A stretch of DNA of 64,000 nt from Hymenobacter terrestris (lineage in GTDB: Bacteria > Bacteroidota > Bacteroidia > Cytophagales > Hymenobacteraceae): assembly GCF_013377905.1 (NCBI RefSeq), contig NZ_JABKAV010000007.1:1-64000 (forward strand). The letters run 5' to 3'. Positions within the stretch are counted from its first letter, which is position 1; each line of letters begins with the position of its first letter. A program made the translations under genes and the position numbers. The notes beneath the pieces were generated by a model. The model did not search any database. It saw only the letters and a list, made by a program, of their open reading frames with translations, and was not told the DNA's origin. Positions 35,964 to 43,523 of the stretch are shown here, piece after piece.

Positions 35964-37814
35964 GTGAAAAGAAACTTCCTCCCCGTATTCGCCGCCACCT
36001 CCCTGCTGGCGGCCTGCGCCCCTACTGCCAAAGCTCCGGTAGCCACTGCGCCCCCTATTATCGATCAGCCCGCCGTAGCGGCTGCACCCCACTGGCCTTC
36101 GCTGGCTGAAACCTACCTAACCTACTATTCGGGCGAATACCAACGCCTGTACACGGCATCGGCCGAGGCCGAGTGGCGCTCCAACACCCATATTGTGCCC
36201 GGCGATACGGCCAATGCGGGGGCCACGGCCCGCGCCAACGAGCGGATGGCGGCCTTTACTGGCTCGACGGAAAATATTACCCGCCTGCGCCAGCTGCTGG
36301 AGCACCAAGTCGAGCTGACCGATTTGCAGGTGAAGCAGCTCGAAACGGCCCTTTACAACGCTGCCAACTCGCCCCAAACCATTGCCAACGTGGTGAAGGC
36401 CCGCATCAAGGCCGAAACCCAGCAGACCGAAAAACTCTACGGCTTCGACTACAAATACCAGGGCAAGTCGGTAACTACCAACGACCTGGATGAGCTGCTG
36501 CGCAAGGAGAAAAACCCCGCCCGGCGGCAAAAACTCTGGGAAGCCAGCAAGGAGATTGGACCAACACTGAAGCCCGGCCTGCTGAACCTGCGCGACCTGC
36601 GCAACCAGACGGTGCAGGCCCTAGGCTACCCCGACTACTTCACCTACCAGGCTTCCGATTACGGCCTAAACCGGCAGGAGATGATGACGCTGGTGCGCCA
36701 GCTCAACGACGAGCTACGCCCGCTCTACCGCGAGCTGCACACATATGCCCGCTACGAGCTGGCCAAACAGTACGGCGTGAAGCAGGTGCCCGACTACCTG
36801 CCGGCCTCGTGGCTGCCCAACCGTTGGGGCCAGGACTGGAGCAGCATGGTAGACGTAAAGGGCCTCGACCTCGACCCTGTACTGGCCAAGAAGGGAGCCG
36901 AGTGGCAGGTGCAGCAAGCCGAGCGGTTCTACCAGAGCCTGGGCTTCCCGGCACTGCCGCCGGTTTTCTACGAGAAATCCAGTTTGTACCCGCTGCCCAA
37001 GGGAGCTGATTACAAGAAGAACAACCACGCCTCGGCCTGGCACATGAACCTGGAGCAGGACGTGCGCAGCCTGATGAGTGTGGAGCCCAACACCGAGTGG
37101 TACGAAACCACCCACCACGAGCTGGGCCACATTTACTACTACCTCAGCTACACCAACCCCGAAGTGCCGGTGCTGCTGCGCGGTGGGGCCAACCGCGCCT
37201 ACCACGAGGCCATGGGCAGCCTGATGGGCTTGGCGGCCAAGCAAAAGCCGTTTCTGGCCGGGCTGGGGCTAATTGACCCCAAGGTGAAAACCGACGAGAT
37301 GCAGTCGTTGCTGAAAGAGGCGCTGGGCTCGGTGGTGTTTATTCCGTTTGCCTCGGGCGTGATGAGCGAGTGGGAAAACAGTTTTTATGCCGACAACCTG
37401 CCCGCCGACCAGCTGAACGCCCGCTGGTGGGAGCTGGCCAAGCAGTACCAGGGCATCGTACCGCCCACTTCCCGAGGCGAGCAGTACCTCGACCCGGCCA
37501 CCAAAACCCACATCAACGACGACCCGGCGCAGTATTACGACTACGCCCTAAGCTACGTCATCCTGTTCCAGCTCCACGACCACATTGCCAAAAACATCCT
37601 CAAGCAAGACCCGCACGCCACCAACTACTACGGCAGCAAAGAGGTCGGTACGTTCCTGGCCGACATTATGCGGCCCGGTGCCAGCAAGAACTGGCGCACG
37701 GTGCTAAAGGAGAAAACCGGCGAAGACCTCTCGGCCCGCGCTATGGTCGAGTACTTTCAGCCCCTGATGGCCTATCTCAAGGAGAAGAACAAAGGCCGCA
37801 AGTACACCATGTAA
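35964..37814 (+). CDS. M2 family peptidyl-dipeptidase (ACE-like), lipoprotein
   Basis: This 616-residue zinc metallopeptidase is related to angiotensin-converting enzyme. A lipoprotein signal (FLPVFAATSLLAACAPT) follows a GTG start at 35964; the frame is open further upstream, but only across the neighbour. The zinc site is WYETTHHELGHIYYYLSY (HELGH near 383) with the third ligand in YHEAMGSLMGLAA. Other family phrases are DYFTYQASDYGLNRQEMM, ASAWHMNLEQDVRSLM, SYVILFQLHDHIAKNIL and YYGSKEVGTFLADIMRPGAS. It likely removes C-terminal dipeptides from peptides in the periplasm. It lies 65 bases behind the MtfA-like gene. Confidence 0.93.
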   Translation: MKRNFLPVFAATSLLAACAPTAKAPVATAPPIIDQPAVAAAPHWPSLAETYLTYYSGEYQRLYTASAEAEWRSNTHIVPGDTANAGATARANERMAAFTGSTENITRLRQLLEHQVELTDLQVKQLETALYNAANSPQTIANVVKARIKAETQQTEKLYGFDYKYQGKSVTTNDLDELLRKEKNPARRQKLWEASKEIGPTLKPGLLNLRDLRNQTVQALGYPDYFTYQASDYGLNRQEMMTLVRQLNDELRPLYRELHTYARYELAKQYGVKQVPDYLPASWLPNRWGQDWSSMVDVKGLDLDPVLAKKGAEWQVQQAERFYQSLGFPALPPVFYEKSSLYPLPKGADYKKNNHASAWHMNLEQDVRSLMSVEPNTEWYETTHHELGHIYYYLSYTNPEVPVLLRGGANRAYHEAMGSLMGLAAKQKPFLAGLGLIDPKVKTDEMQSLLKEALGSVVFIPFASGVMSEWENSFYADNLPADQLNARWWELAKQYQGIVPPTSRGEQYLDPATKTHINDDPAQYYDYALSYVILFQLHDHIAKNILKQDPHATNYYGSKEVGTFLADIMRPGASKNWRTVLKEKTGEDLSARAMVEYFQPLMAYLKEKNKGRKYTM

Positions 37815-37872
37815 TTTCCTCCGGCCCGGCAACTCTGCCGGACCGTAGTTTGGAGAATACCCAACGCTAAGC

Positions 37873-37902
37873 AAAGCCGGAGTTTCGCACTACCGGCTTT
37901 TT
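37873..37902 (+). terminator. Terminator after the M2 peptidase gene
   Basis: AAAGCCGG pairs with CCGGCTTT followed by TTG; an 8-base stem with a 12-base loop. Confidence 0.65.
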
Positions 37903-37917
37903 GCACGAGCCATAAAT

Positions 37918-37958
37918 ACCAAAAAAAGACTGCCCGAGAGGAGCAGTCTTTTTTTGGT
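37918..37958. terminator. Bidirectional terminator between M2 peptidase and GAF genes
   Basis: AAAAAAAGACTGC and GCAGTCTTTTTTT form a hairpin with A- and T-runs on both sides, between two convergent genes. Confidence 0.9.
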
Positions 37959-37977
37959 AGCATACAGCAACCGATTG

Positions 37978-38694
37978 TTACAATGCGTTGGTTTCGCCCA
38001 TTCGGCGGTCCAGCACTTTGGTCATGCCAACCATGCGGGCAAGCACCAGCGAATGGATGTCGGGGTCGTTGAGGTTAAGGCCGTTGTTGCGGGCCATGAG
38101 GTAGCGGGTGAGCGTCGCGTTGTCGTCGAGGGTAACAGAAAGCTCGCGCTGCGCAGCCTCCCAGTCGGCATTATGCTCGGCCTGCAAATACTTAAACCGC
38201 AACTCAATAGTGCGGCTAACGAGTATCGACAATTGATTCAACACTTCTTCTTCCGTCTCCGACAAAACTCGATTCTCCTTCCCGATTACGGCCATCATGC
38301 CGATGCGGGAGCCGTCGGGCGTGCGTAGGGCTGCGCCGGCATAAAAGCTCAGGCCCATCTGCAAAGCCACATCGGGTTTGATGATCTGGCAGCTGTCGGG
38401 CGAATAGTCGGAGGTAACGATAGGCACATCGACCAAGATGGCTGCCGAACAAAGGCTGGAGTTGCGGGGCAACTCCGACAGGTCCTCTACTCCGGCCACC
38501 GCCTTGAACCAGACGTGCTCTTCATCGACCAGCGAAATTATAGCAATGGGGGTACTGAACAGCTGAGCTGCCCAGGCAACGAATTCGTCAAAAATGGGTT
38601 CAGGAGGTGTATTGGCAATCTGGTAAAGGTGCAGGGCCCGCAGCCGGGCAGCCTCATCGGCTGGAATCAGGCTATCGGGAAAGGAAATGCTCAT
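37978..38694 (-). CDS. GAF domain protein
   Basis: This 238-residue cytoplasmic protein is dominated by one GAF domain (about residues 20-165): FDEFVAWAAQLFSTPIAIISLVDEEHVWFKA, SSLCSAAILVDVPIVTSDYS, FYAGAALRTPDGSRIGMMAVIGKENR. It belongs to the type with a conserved redox-like Cys (RNSSLC). GAF domains bind small ligands or sense redox state. There is no output domain; the C-terminus (about 165-238) is helical and could dimerise. It is 9 bases downstream of the pirin gene on the same strand, so likely its operon partner. Confidence 0.85.
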   Translation of the reverse strand: MSISFPDSLIPADEAARLRALHLYQIANTPPEPIFDEFVAWAAQLFSTPIAIISLVDEEHVWFKAVAGVEDLSELPRNSSLCSAAILVDVPIVTSDYSPDSCQIIKPDVALQMGLSFYAGAALRTPDGSRIGMMAVIGKENRVLSETEEEVLNQLSILVSRTIELRFKYLQAEHNADWEAAQRELSVTLDDNATLTRYLMARNNGLNLNDPDIHSLVLARMVGMTKVLDRRMGETNAL

Positions 38695-38703
38695 GCAGTA
38701 AAT

Positions 38704-39423
38704 TTAGTAGTTCGCCGGAGAACCCGGTAGGTCGAGCAATACAAAGCGGGCGTCGGCCGTCGCCCGAATCTCCAATACGTGCTCATCGGTGGCCCGAAGC
38801 TGGTCGCTGGTGCCCACATCGAGCCCGTTGACAAAAATCTGCCCCTCAAGCACGTAGATGAATGTATTCCGGATGGGAAAGGTTTTAAAGCGCACCGTTT
38901 CGTCGGCGTCGAGGTTGCACCAGTAAATAGTGCTGTTGGAATTGATGTACAGTAGGTCTTCGAGTACTTTCTGGCCCGAGGCCACCGGAATCAGCTTGTT
39001 GCTGGTATCAAACAGACTCACATCTTTCTGCTCGTAGCAGGGGGCCAGGCCACTCTGGCTCGGCAGCAGCCAGATCTGGTAAATGTGCGTGGGCGTATCG
39101 GTGGCGTTCATTTCGGCATGCGCTAGGCCTGTACCGGCCGTAATACGCTGCGCATCACCTTTTTTAATGGTTCCGCGGTTGCCCACTGTGTCGTCGTGCT
39201 GCAATTCGCCGTCGAGTATCAGCGTCACAATCTCCATTTCGGAGCGCGGCTGCTGCGGATAGCCGCCCTTTCCTTGAATAGTCGCGTCGTTGAACGCCCG
39301 TAGCGGGCCAAAGTGCTCGTTATCGGAGTCGTTGTAATCGGCATAACTGAGCAGATAGTAGCTGCTTAGCCAGTTGGTTGGAGTGGCGTGGTATCGGTCG
39401 GTGGCAGGAATCAGCTTCAGCAT
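38704..39423 (-). CDS. Pirin family bicupin protein
   Basis: This 239-residue protein has two cupin halves. The first carries HFGPLRAFNDATIQGKGGYP, HxxxEM-type metal ligands in PRSEMEIVTLILDGELQHDD, and GDAQRITAGTGLAHAEMN, as in YhhW-type pirins, some of which have quercetin 2,3-dioxygenase activity. The N-terminal part of the usual pirin sequence (the first iron His cluster) is less typical, reading HATPTNWLSSYYLLSYADYN. It is 9 bases upstream of the GAF gene. The substrate is unknown. Confidence 0.85.
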   Translation of the reverse strand: MLKLIPATDRYHATPTNWLSSYYLLSYADYNDSDNEHFGPLRAFNDATIQGKGGYPQQPRSEMEIVTLILDGELQHDDTVGNRGTIKKGDAQRITAGTGLAHAEMNATDTPTHIYQIWLLPSQSGLAPCYEQKDVSLFDTSNKLIPVASGQKVLEDLLYINSNSTIYWCNLDADETVRFKTFPIRNTFIYVLEGQIFVNGLDVGTSDQLRATDEHVLEIRATADARFVLLDLPGSPANY

Positions 39424-39624
39424 CAGGAAAGAGAAGTCAGGTGAGTAGTGTTCCGATTTACGCAGCCCGCCCCCGGAAGTTAGGCAGCGCCTATATCAAG
39501 ATCCGGCCCTGCCGCCAACAAAGACAGCAGGGCCGGAAAATGGACACCGTTAAAGATACCTCCAGATTACTGTAGTATCTCATAGGCAACTACCTTATCA
39601 GCCTAGGCCAACGGGGCAGTGTAG

Positions 39625-40443
39625 TTATACTTTTTTCATAGTCGAAACCTGCTGCTGCAAGTCGAGCACGATGCTGGCCAGGCGAGTCAGCGAAAGGTCG
39701 GCAATGGGGAAGGTGCTGCTGATGTAGGCCTTGGCCTCCCAGATTTCCACCACATCCTCCACATCGATTTCGTAGGGCGAGTACAGCGGGTTATCAGAGT
39801 GCAGCGCCAGCATGGCGTTGTCTTTGAGCCGATTGAAGACGCGCTTGAACACGATACCTTCCTTGCTGCTGACGATAATGCAGGGCGTGCCGTCCTTGAG
39901 GTTCAGCCAGTCATCGACGTAGCGGCCCACGATAACGGTGCCGCTGGCAATGGGTAGCATCGAGTCGCCGGCAATTTCGAAGGCCCGGAACGTGCCCGAG
40001 CTACCCAGCATGGGCAGCCGGAACTTGGGCAATTCCTCCAGGTACTCGGGGTCGGCGTAACCGTTGAGGTAGCCGGCAGCGGCCTTTTGGGGCACCAACT
40101 CGATGTTCTCGTTCTGCTCGCGGTCTACGGTCAGGGCCAGGATGCGCAGCTTTCCGCCACCCGCATAATCGGCGCTGGTATCAGTAGCAGCCATTTGGGC
40201 ATTCTGGGCCTGCAGCTGGGCAGCGGCCTTGGCGTTCTTTTTCTTGCTGAAGTCGGTGGTTACCAGCGCATCGAGCGTGATGCCGAACAGGCGGGCCATG
40301 TTCACGAGGGTAGCCAGCTTAGGTTCGGCCCGGCCCTCCTCATAAGCGCCTACCAACGAACGTTTAATGCCCAGTTTTTCGGCCATCTGAGCCTGAGTCA
40401 GGCTTAATTCGCGCCGCCAGAATTTGAGGTTAGTGTTAATCAT
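39625..40443 (-). CDS. XRE-family transcriptional regulator with S24/LexA-like C-terminus
   Basis: This 272-residue regulator starts with a helix-turn-helix (INTNLKFWRRELSLTQAQMAEKLGIKRSLVGAYEEGRAEPK, residues 2-42). After a Lys/Ala/Gln linker, the C-terminal half matches the peptidase S24-like fold of phage-type CI and LexA repressors: FRAFEIAGDSMLPIASGTVIVGRYV has the GDSM Ser, and SSKEGIVFKRVFNRL the candidate Lys. No clear cleavage Ala-Gly site is seen. The ATG at 40443 begins the HTH domain. Promoter and palindrome signals lie just upstream, suggesting autoregulation. It is not accompanied by phage genes. Confidence 0.88.
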   Translation of the reverse strand: MINTNLKFWRRELSLTQAQMAEKLGIKRSLVGAYEEGRAEPKLATLVNMARLFGITLDALVTTDFSKKKNAKAAAQLQAQNAQMAATDTSADYAGGGKLRILALTVDREQNENIELVPQKAAAGYLNGYADPEYLEELPKFRLPMLGSSGTFRAFEIAGDSMLPIASGTVIVGRYVDDWLNLKDGTPCIIVSSKEGIVFKRVFNRLKDNAMLALHSDNPLYSPYEIDVEDVVEIWEAKAYISSTFPIADLSLTRLASIVLDLQQQVSTMKKV

Positions 40444-40497
40444 AACGCAGGGAAAGCCGGGAAAACGAAACGATAAGGGCAAGTATGGACCGGCTCA

Positions 40498-40505
40498 CGA
40501 AGATA
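40498..40505 (-). promoter_or_regulatory. TATCTTCG promoter-like element of the XRE-S24 regulator
   Basis: The minus strand reads TATCTTCG, a close variant of TAnnTTTG, 54 bases before the regulator ATG, in an AT-rich gap. Confidence 0.4.
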
Positions 40506-40525
40506 GGAACTACGTTACGATAATA

Positions 40526-40538
40526 CTAATTCAATTAG
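40526..40538. promoter_or_regulatory. 13-base palindrome, candidate operator of the XRE-S24 regulator
   Basis: CTAATTCAATTAG is a perfect palindrome with 6-base arms, about 20 bases upstream of the TATCTTCG element in an unusually AT-rich stretch, which suits autoregulation by the XRE protein. Confidence 0.4.
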
Positions 40539-40611
40539 CTGAGATATTTACTAATATTTTTGTGCTTCGCCGGAAGCCGGTGATTAGACAAGCGGGATGA
40601 CAACAGCGACT

Positions 40612-42882
40612 CTACTCGCCGCGTAGCCGCCGGAAATACTGCTGGGCCAGCCGCAGCCGGAAGTAGTCGTAGTCTTCGCGCAAATGGTCAAACAGGTCGC
40701 GCAGCAGGGGCTGGCCGCCGAGCTGGGCTACGGCAGTCTGGATGTTAGCCAGGTCCTGCGACGACAGAAAGTCCTCCATCCGCAGCTCGAAACCGTTGGT
40801 ATAGACCGTGGTTAGGTGGCTCTGGATGGTGCTCAGGGCCAGGCCGCGGCGCTCGGCAATGGCCTCGAGGCTCAGACCCATACGGTGGAGCTGGTAGGTG
40901 GTCTCAACAGTGGAGCCCGCCTCAGTATTCGCTTCCTTCTTAACTGCCTCTTTTTTGCGCGGGGCACGCGCCGCGCCAGCATCGTCGGGGTCGAGCCCGG
41001 CGGGCAGCTCGTCGTCGAACTCGGCTTGGGCGGCGGGGTTGCCGCCGTGGGCCATCACCTCGCGGATGAAGGCCTCGCCGTAGGTGTCGAACTTCTTCAT
41101 GCCCACACCCGAAATACCCAGCATGGCCACTCGGTTCACGGGCCGCTCGGCCGCCATTTCGGTCAGCGTGGCGTCGGTGAAGATGACGTAAGGCGGCACG
41201 CCCTGCTCGTCGGCAATGCGCTTGCGCAGGGCGCGCAAGGCCTCGAACAGCTGGGCCTCGCGCGAAGTAGGAGCCGCGGCCGAAGCGGTAGCGGCAGCTT
41301 TGCGGCCCCGGGGCTTTTTCTCGGCCTTCTCGGCGGGCTGAAATTTCTTCATCGACACCGGACGCTGGCCCAGCAGGACTTCGCGGCCCAGGTCGGTGAT
41401 TTTCAGCGCGTAGCCTTCCTCGTAGGCAATGTACACCAAGCCGTCATTCAGCATCTGGTGCACGTAGCTGTACCAATCGAGGTAGGGCAGGTCGCGGCCG
41501 GCACCGTAAGTTTTTATCTGGTCGAAGCCGCCGCTGAGCACGGCCTGGTTGCGCATGCCGCGCAGCACGTCAATCAGCAGGCTAATGCTAAGCCGCTCGC
41601 GGCCCCTCACCAGCGCCGAAAGGGCTTTCTGGGCTATTTCGGTGCCGTCGAAGGTAGTGGGCGGGTTGCGGCAGATGTCACAGTTGCCGCAGTCGTGGGG
41701 CAGCGTTTCGCCGAAGTAGTTGAGCAGCACGCGGCGCCGGCAGCCGGCGGCCTCGGCAAACTGCTGCATGCGCTCCAGTTTGGTGAGGTTGAGCTGGTTG
41801 AGCTGCGGATTTTCCTTGGTGAGCATGTCGCGCAGGCTCATCACGTCGCCAAACGAGTAGAACAGCAGGGCCGTGGCGGGCGAGCCGTCGCGGCCGGCCC
41901 GACCGATTTCCTGGTAGTAGCCCTCGATGTTTTTGGGCAGGTTGTAGTGAATCACCCAGCGCACGTTGCTCTTGTCGATGCCCATGCCGAAAGCAATGGT
42001 AGCCACAATCACCTGCAGGTCATCCTTCAGAAATCCTTCCTGCACCGCACTACGCTGGTTGGGCGTTAGGCCGGCATGATAGTAGCCGGCCTTAATGCCC
42101 TTGGCCTGAATTTTCTGGGCCAGCGTTTCGCACTGCTTGCGGCTCAGGCAGTAGATGATGCCCGCCTCACCCTGGTGGCGCTCCAGAAACTCCAGAATGC
42201 CCCCTACCCGGTCCTGACCCGGCCGCACAATGAGGTTGAGGTTGGGCCGGTCAAAACTTGACAGGAACACCTTGGGCTTGGTCAGGCGCAACTGCTGCTG
42301 AATATCGCGGCGGGTGAGGCGGTCGGCGGTGGCGGTGAGGGCGATGATGGGCACCTCGGGGAACTGCTCGCGCAGCACCCGGAGCTTGGTGTACTCGGGC
42401 CGGAAGTCGTGGCCCCAGGAGCTGATGCAGTGGGCCTCGTCGATGGCGAACATACTCACCCGCAGCCGCTTCAAAAAGCTCAGAAAGCCATCGGAAAGCA
42501 GCTTTTCTGGGCTTACGTAGAGGAGCTTGAGGTGGCCGTTGAGGCAGTCGGCGGCGATGTTGTTGGCCTCGCTGGTGCCGATGCTGGAGTTGATGTATGC
42601 CGCCGGAATACCGTTGGCCTTCAGGGCTTCCACCTGGTCTTTCATCAGGGCAATCAGCGGCGACACTACGATGCAGACGCCCTCCTGCACCACGGCCGGC
42701 ACCTGGAAACAGACACTTTTGCCGCCGCCGGTGGGCATGAGCACCACCGTGTCCTTCCCGCCCATGATGTTGCTGATGATATCCTCCTGCATCGGCCGAA
42801 ACGTGTCGTAGCCGTAGTACTTTTTCAGCACAAGGCGGGCAGATTCGATGGTTGGGGCGAGGGGTTCGGCGGCGAATAGCAT
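40612..42882 (-). CDS. recQ: ATP-dependent DNA helicase RecQ
   Basis: This 756-residue helicase has motif I LMPTGGGKSVCFQVPA, motif II AIDEAHCISSWGHDFRPEY, IYCLSRKQCETLAQKI, VATIAFGMGIDKSNVRWVIH and QEIGRAGRDGSPATALLFYSF. The RQC zinc site is given by AAGCRRRVLLNYFGE and CGNCDICRNPP, the winged helix follows, then an HRDC domain (REAQLFEALRALRKRIADEQ...). The extra C-terminal ~90 residues contain a helix-turn-helix (MGLSLEAIAERRGLALSTIQ), common in longer RecQ proteins. It unwinds recombination and stalled-fork substrates. The start is four bases after a TACCTTTG element. Confidence 0.96.
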   Translation of the reverse strand: MLFAAEPLAPTIESARLVLKKYYGYDTFRPMQEDIISNIMGGKDTVVLMPTGGGKSVCFQVPAVVQEGVCIVVSPLIALMKDQVEALKANGIPAAYINSSIGTSEANNIAADCLNGHLKLLYVSPEKLLSDGFLSFLKRLRVSMFAIDEAHCISSWGHDFRPEYTKLRVLREQFPEVPIIALTATADRLTRRDIQQQLRLTKPKVFLSSFDRPNLNLIVRPGQDRVGGILEFLERHQGEAGIIYCLSRKQCETLAQKIQAKGIKAGYYHAGLTPNQRSAVQEGFLKDDLQVIVATIAFGMGIDKSNVRWVIHYNLPKNIEGYYQEIGRAGRDGSPATALLFYSFGDVMSLRDMLTKENPQLNQLNLTKLERMQQFAEAAGCRRRVLLNYFGETLPHDCGNCDICRNPPTTFDGTEIAQKALSALVRGRERLSISLLIDVLRGMRNQAVLSGGFDQIKTYGAGRDLPYLDWYSYVHQMLNDGLVYIAYEEGYALKITDLGREVLLGQRPVSMKKFQPAEKAEKKPRGRKAAATASAAAPTSREAQLFEALRALRKRIADEQGVPPYVIFTDATLTEMAAERPVNRVAMLGISGVGMKKFDTYGEAFIREVMAHGGNPAAQAEFDDELPAGLDPDDAGAARAPRKKEAVKKEANTEAGSTVETTYQLHRMGLSLEAIAERRGLALSTIQSHLTTVYTNGFELRMEDFLSSQDLANIQTAVAQLGGQPLLRDLFDHLREDYDYFRLRLAQQYFRRLRGE

Positions 42883-42886
42883 AGCG

Positions 42887-42894
42887 CAAAGGTA
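42887..42894 (-). promoter_or_regulatory. TACCTTTG element four bases before the recQ ATG (leaderless candidate)
   Basis: The minus strand reads TACCTTTG-CGCT-ATG. The spacing is identical to those at 14389 and 18137. Confidence 0.65.
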
Positions 42895-42943
42895 AGGTAA
42901 ATGGCGGCGGGGGAAAGCAGGAAATGAACCTGCGCAAAGCGGG

Positions 42944-42975
42944 AATCGTGCACGCGGCCTGCAAAATCGTGCACG
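42944..42975. promoter_or_regulatory. Two AATCGTGCACG repeats 21 bases apart, possible operator
   Basis: AATCGTGCACG occurs at 42944-42954 and 42965-42975, in the divergent gap between recQ and the copper-binding protein gene. Each copy contains the palindrome CGTGCACG, and the 21-base period places both on the same face of the helix. Confidence 0.5.
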
Positions 42976-43038
42976 TCCGGCCGTAGCAGGCTCCCGTACA
43001 AGAGGCTAGTAATTCATTTAATCTATCTCCTTTCCAGT

Positions 43039-43383
43039 ATGAGCCAATCCACCACTTCCGCCACCCAGAACCAGCAGGTTCTCGATGCTCTCGCCCGCTG
43101 CATTGCCGCCTGCGAAATGTGCGCCACCGCCTGCCTGAACGAAGATGATATCAAGATGATGGTGACCTGCATCCGCCTCGACCGCGACTGCGCCGACATC
43201 TGCCGCCTCACTCACGCCTTCATCGCCCGCGGCTCCGACCACGCCCAGCACGTGCTTAAGGAGTGCATCGAAATCTGCCAGAAGTGCGCCGACGAGTGCG
43301 GGAAGCATAAGCACGACCATTGCCAGAAGTGCGCTGAAGCCTGCCGCGCCTGCGTGGAGGCCTGCAAGAGCTACCAGAAATAA
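43039..43383 (+). CDS. Four-helix bundle copper-storage-like protein (Csp / DUF326)
   Basis: This 114-residue Cys-rich protein without a signal peptide has Cys residues on a helical repeat: ARCIAACEMCATACLNED, VTCIRLDRDCADICRLTHAF, KECIEICQKCADECGKHKHDHCQKCAEACRACVEACK. In the Csp family such Cys residues line the inside of a four-helix bundle and hold many Cu(I) ions. The absence of a signal suggests a cytosolic form like Csp3. It is divergent from recQ, and two palindromic repeats lie upstream. Confidence 0.92.
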   Translation: MSQSTTSATQNQQVLDALARCIAACEMCATACLNEDDIKMMVTCIRLDRDCADICRLTHAFIARGSDHAQHVLKECIEICQKCADECGKHKHDHCQKCAEACRACVEACKSYQK

Positions 43384-43409
43384 CCCTAGGAAGTAAATCC
43401 TTCCACCAA

Positions 43410-43509
43410 AACGGCGTAGGGTGCGGGGCTCGTCCCCGCCCGCCATTGAACGAATCCCACGCGGACTGTTCAACGGCGGGCGGGGACAAGCCCCGCACCC
43501 TACGCCGTT
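43410..43509. repeat. GC-rich inverted repeat, ~42-base arms
   Basis: The left arm starts AACGGCGTAGGGTGCGGGGC and runs to 43451; the right arm at 43468-43509 ends in the complement. A few mismatches exist. It separates the convergent Csp-like and GH13 genes. A related shorter copy is at 49535-49573. Confidence 0.85.
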
Positions 43510-43523
43510 CTGGTAGCTTTATA

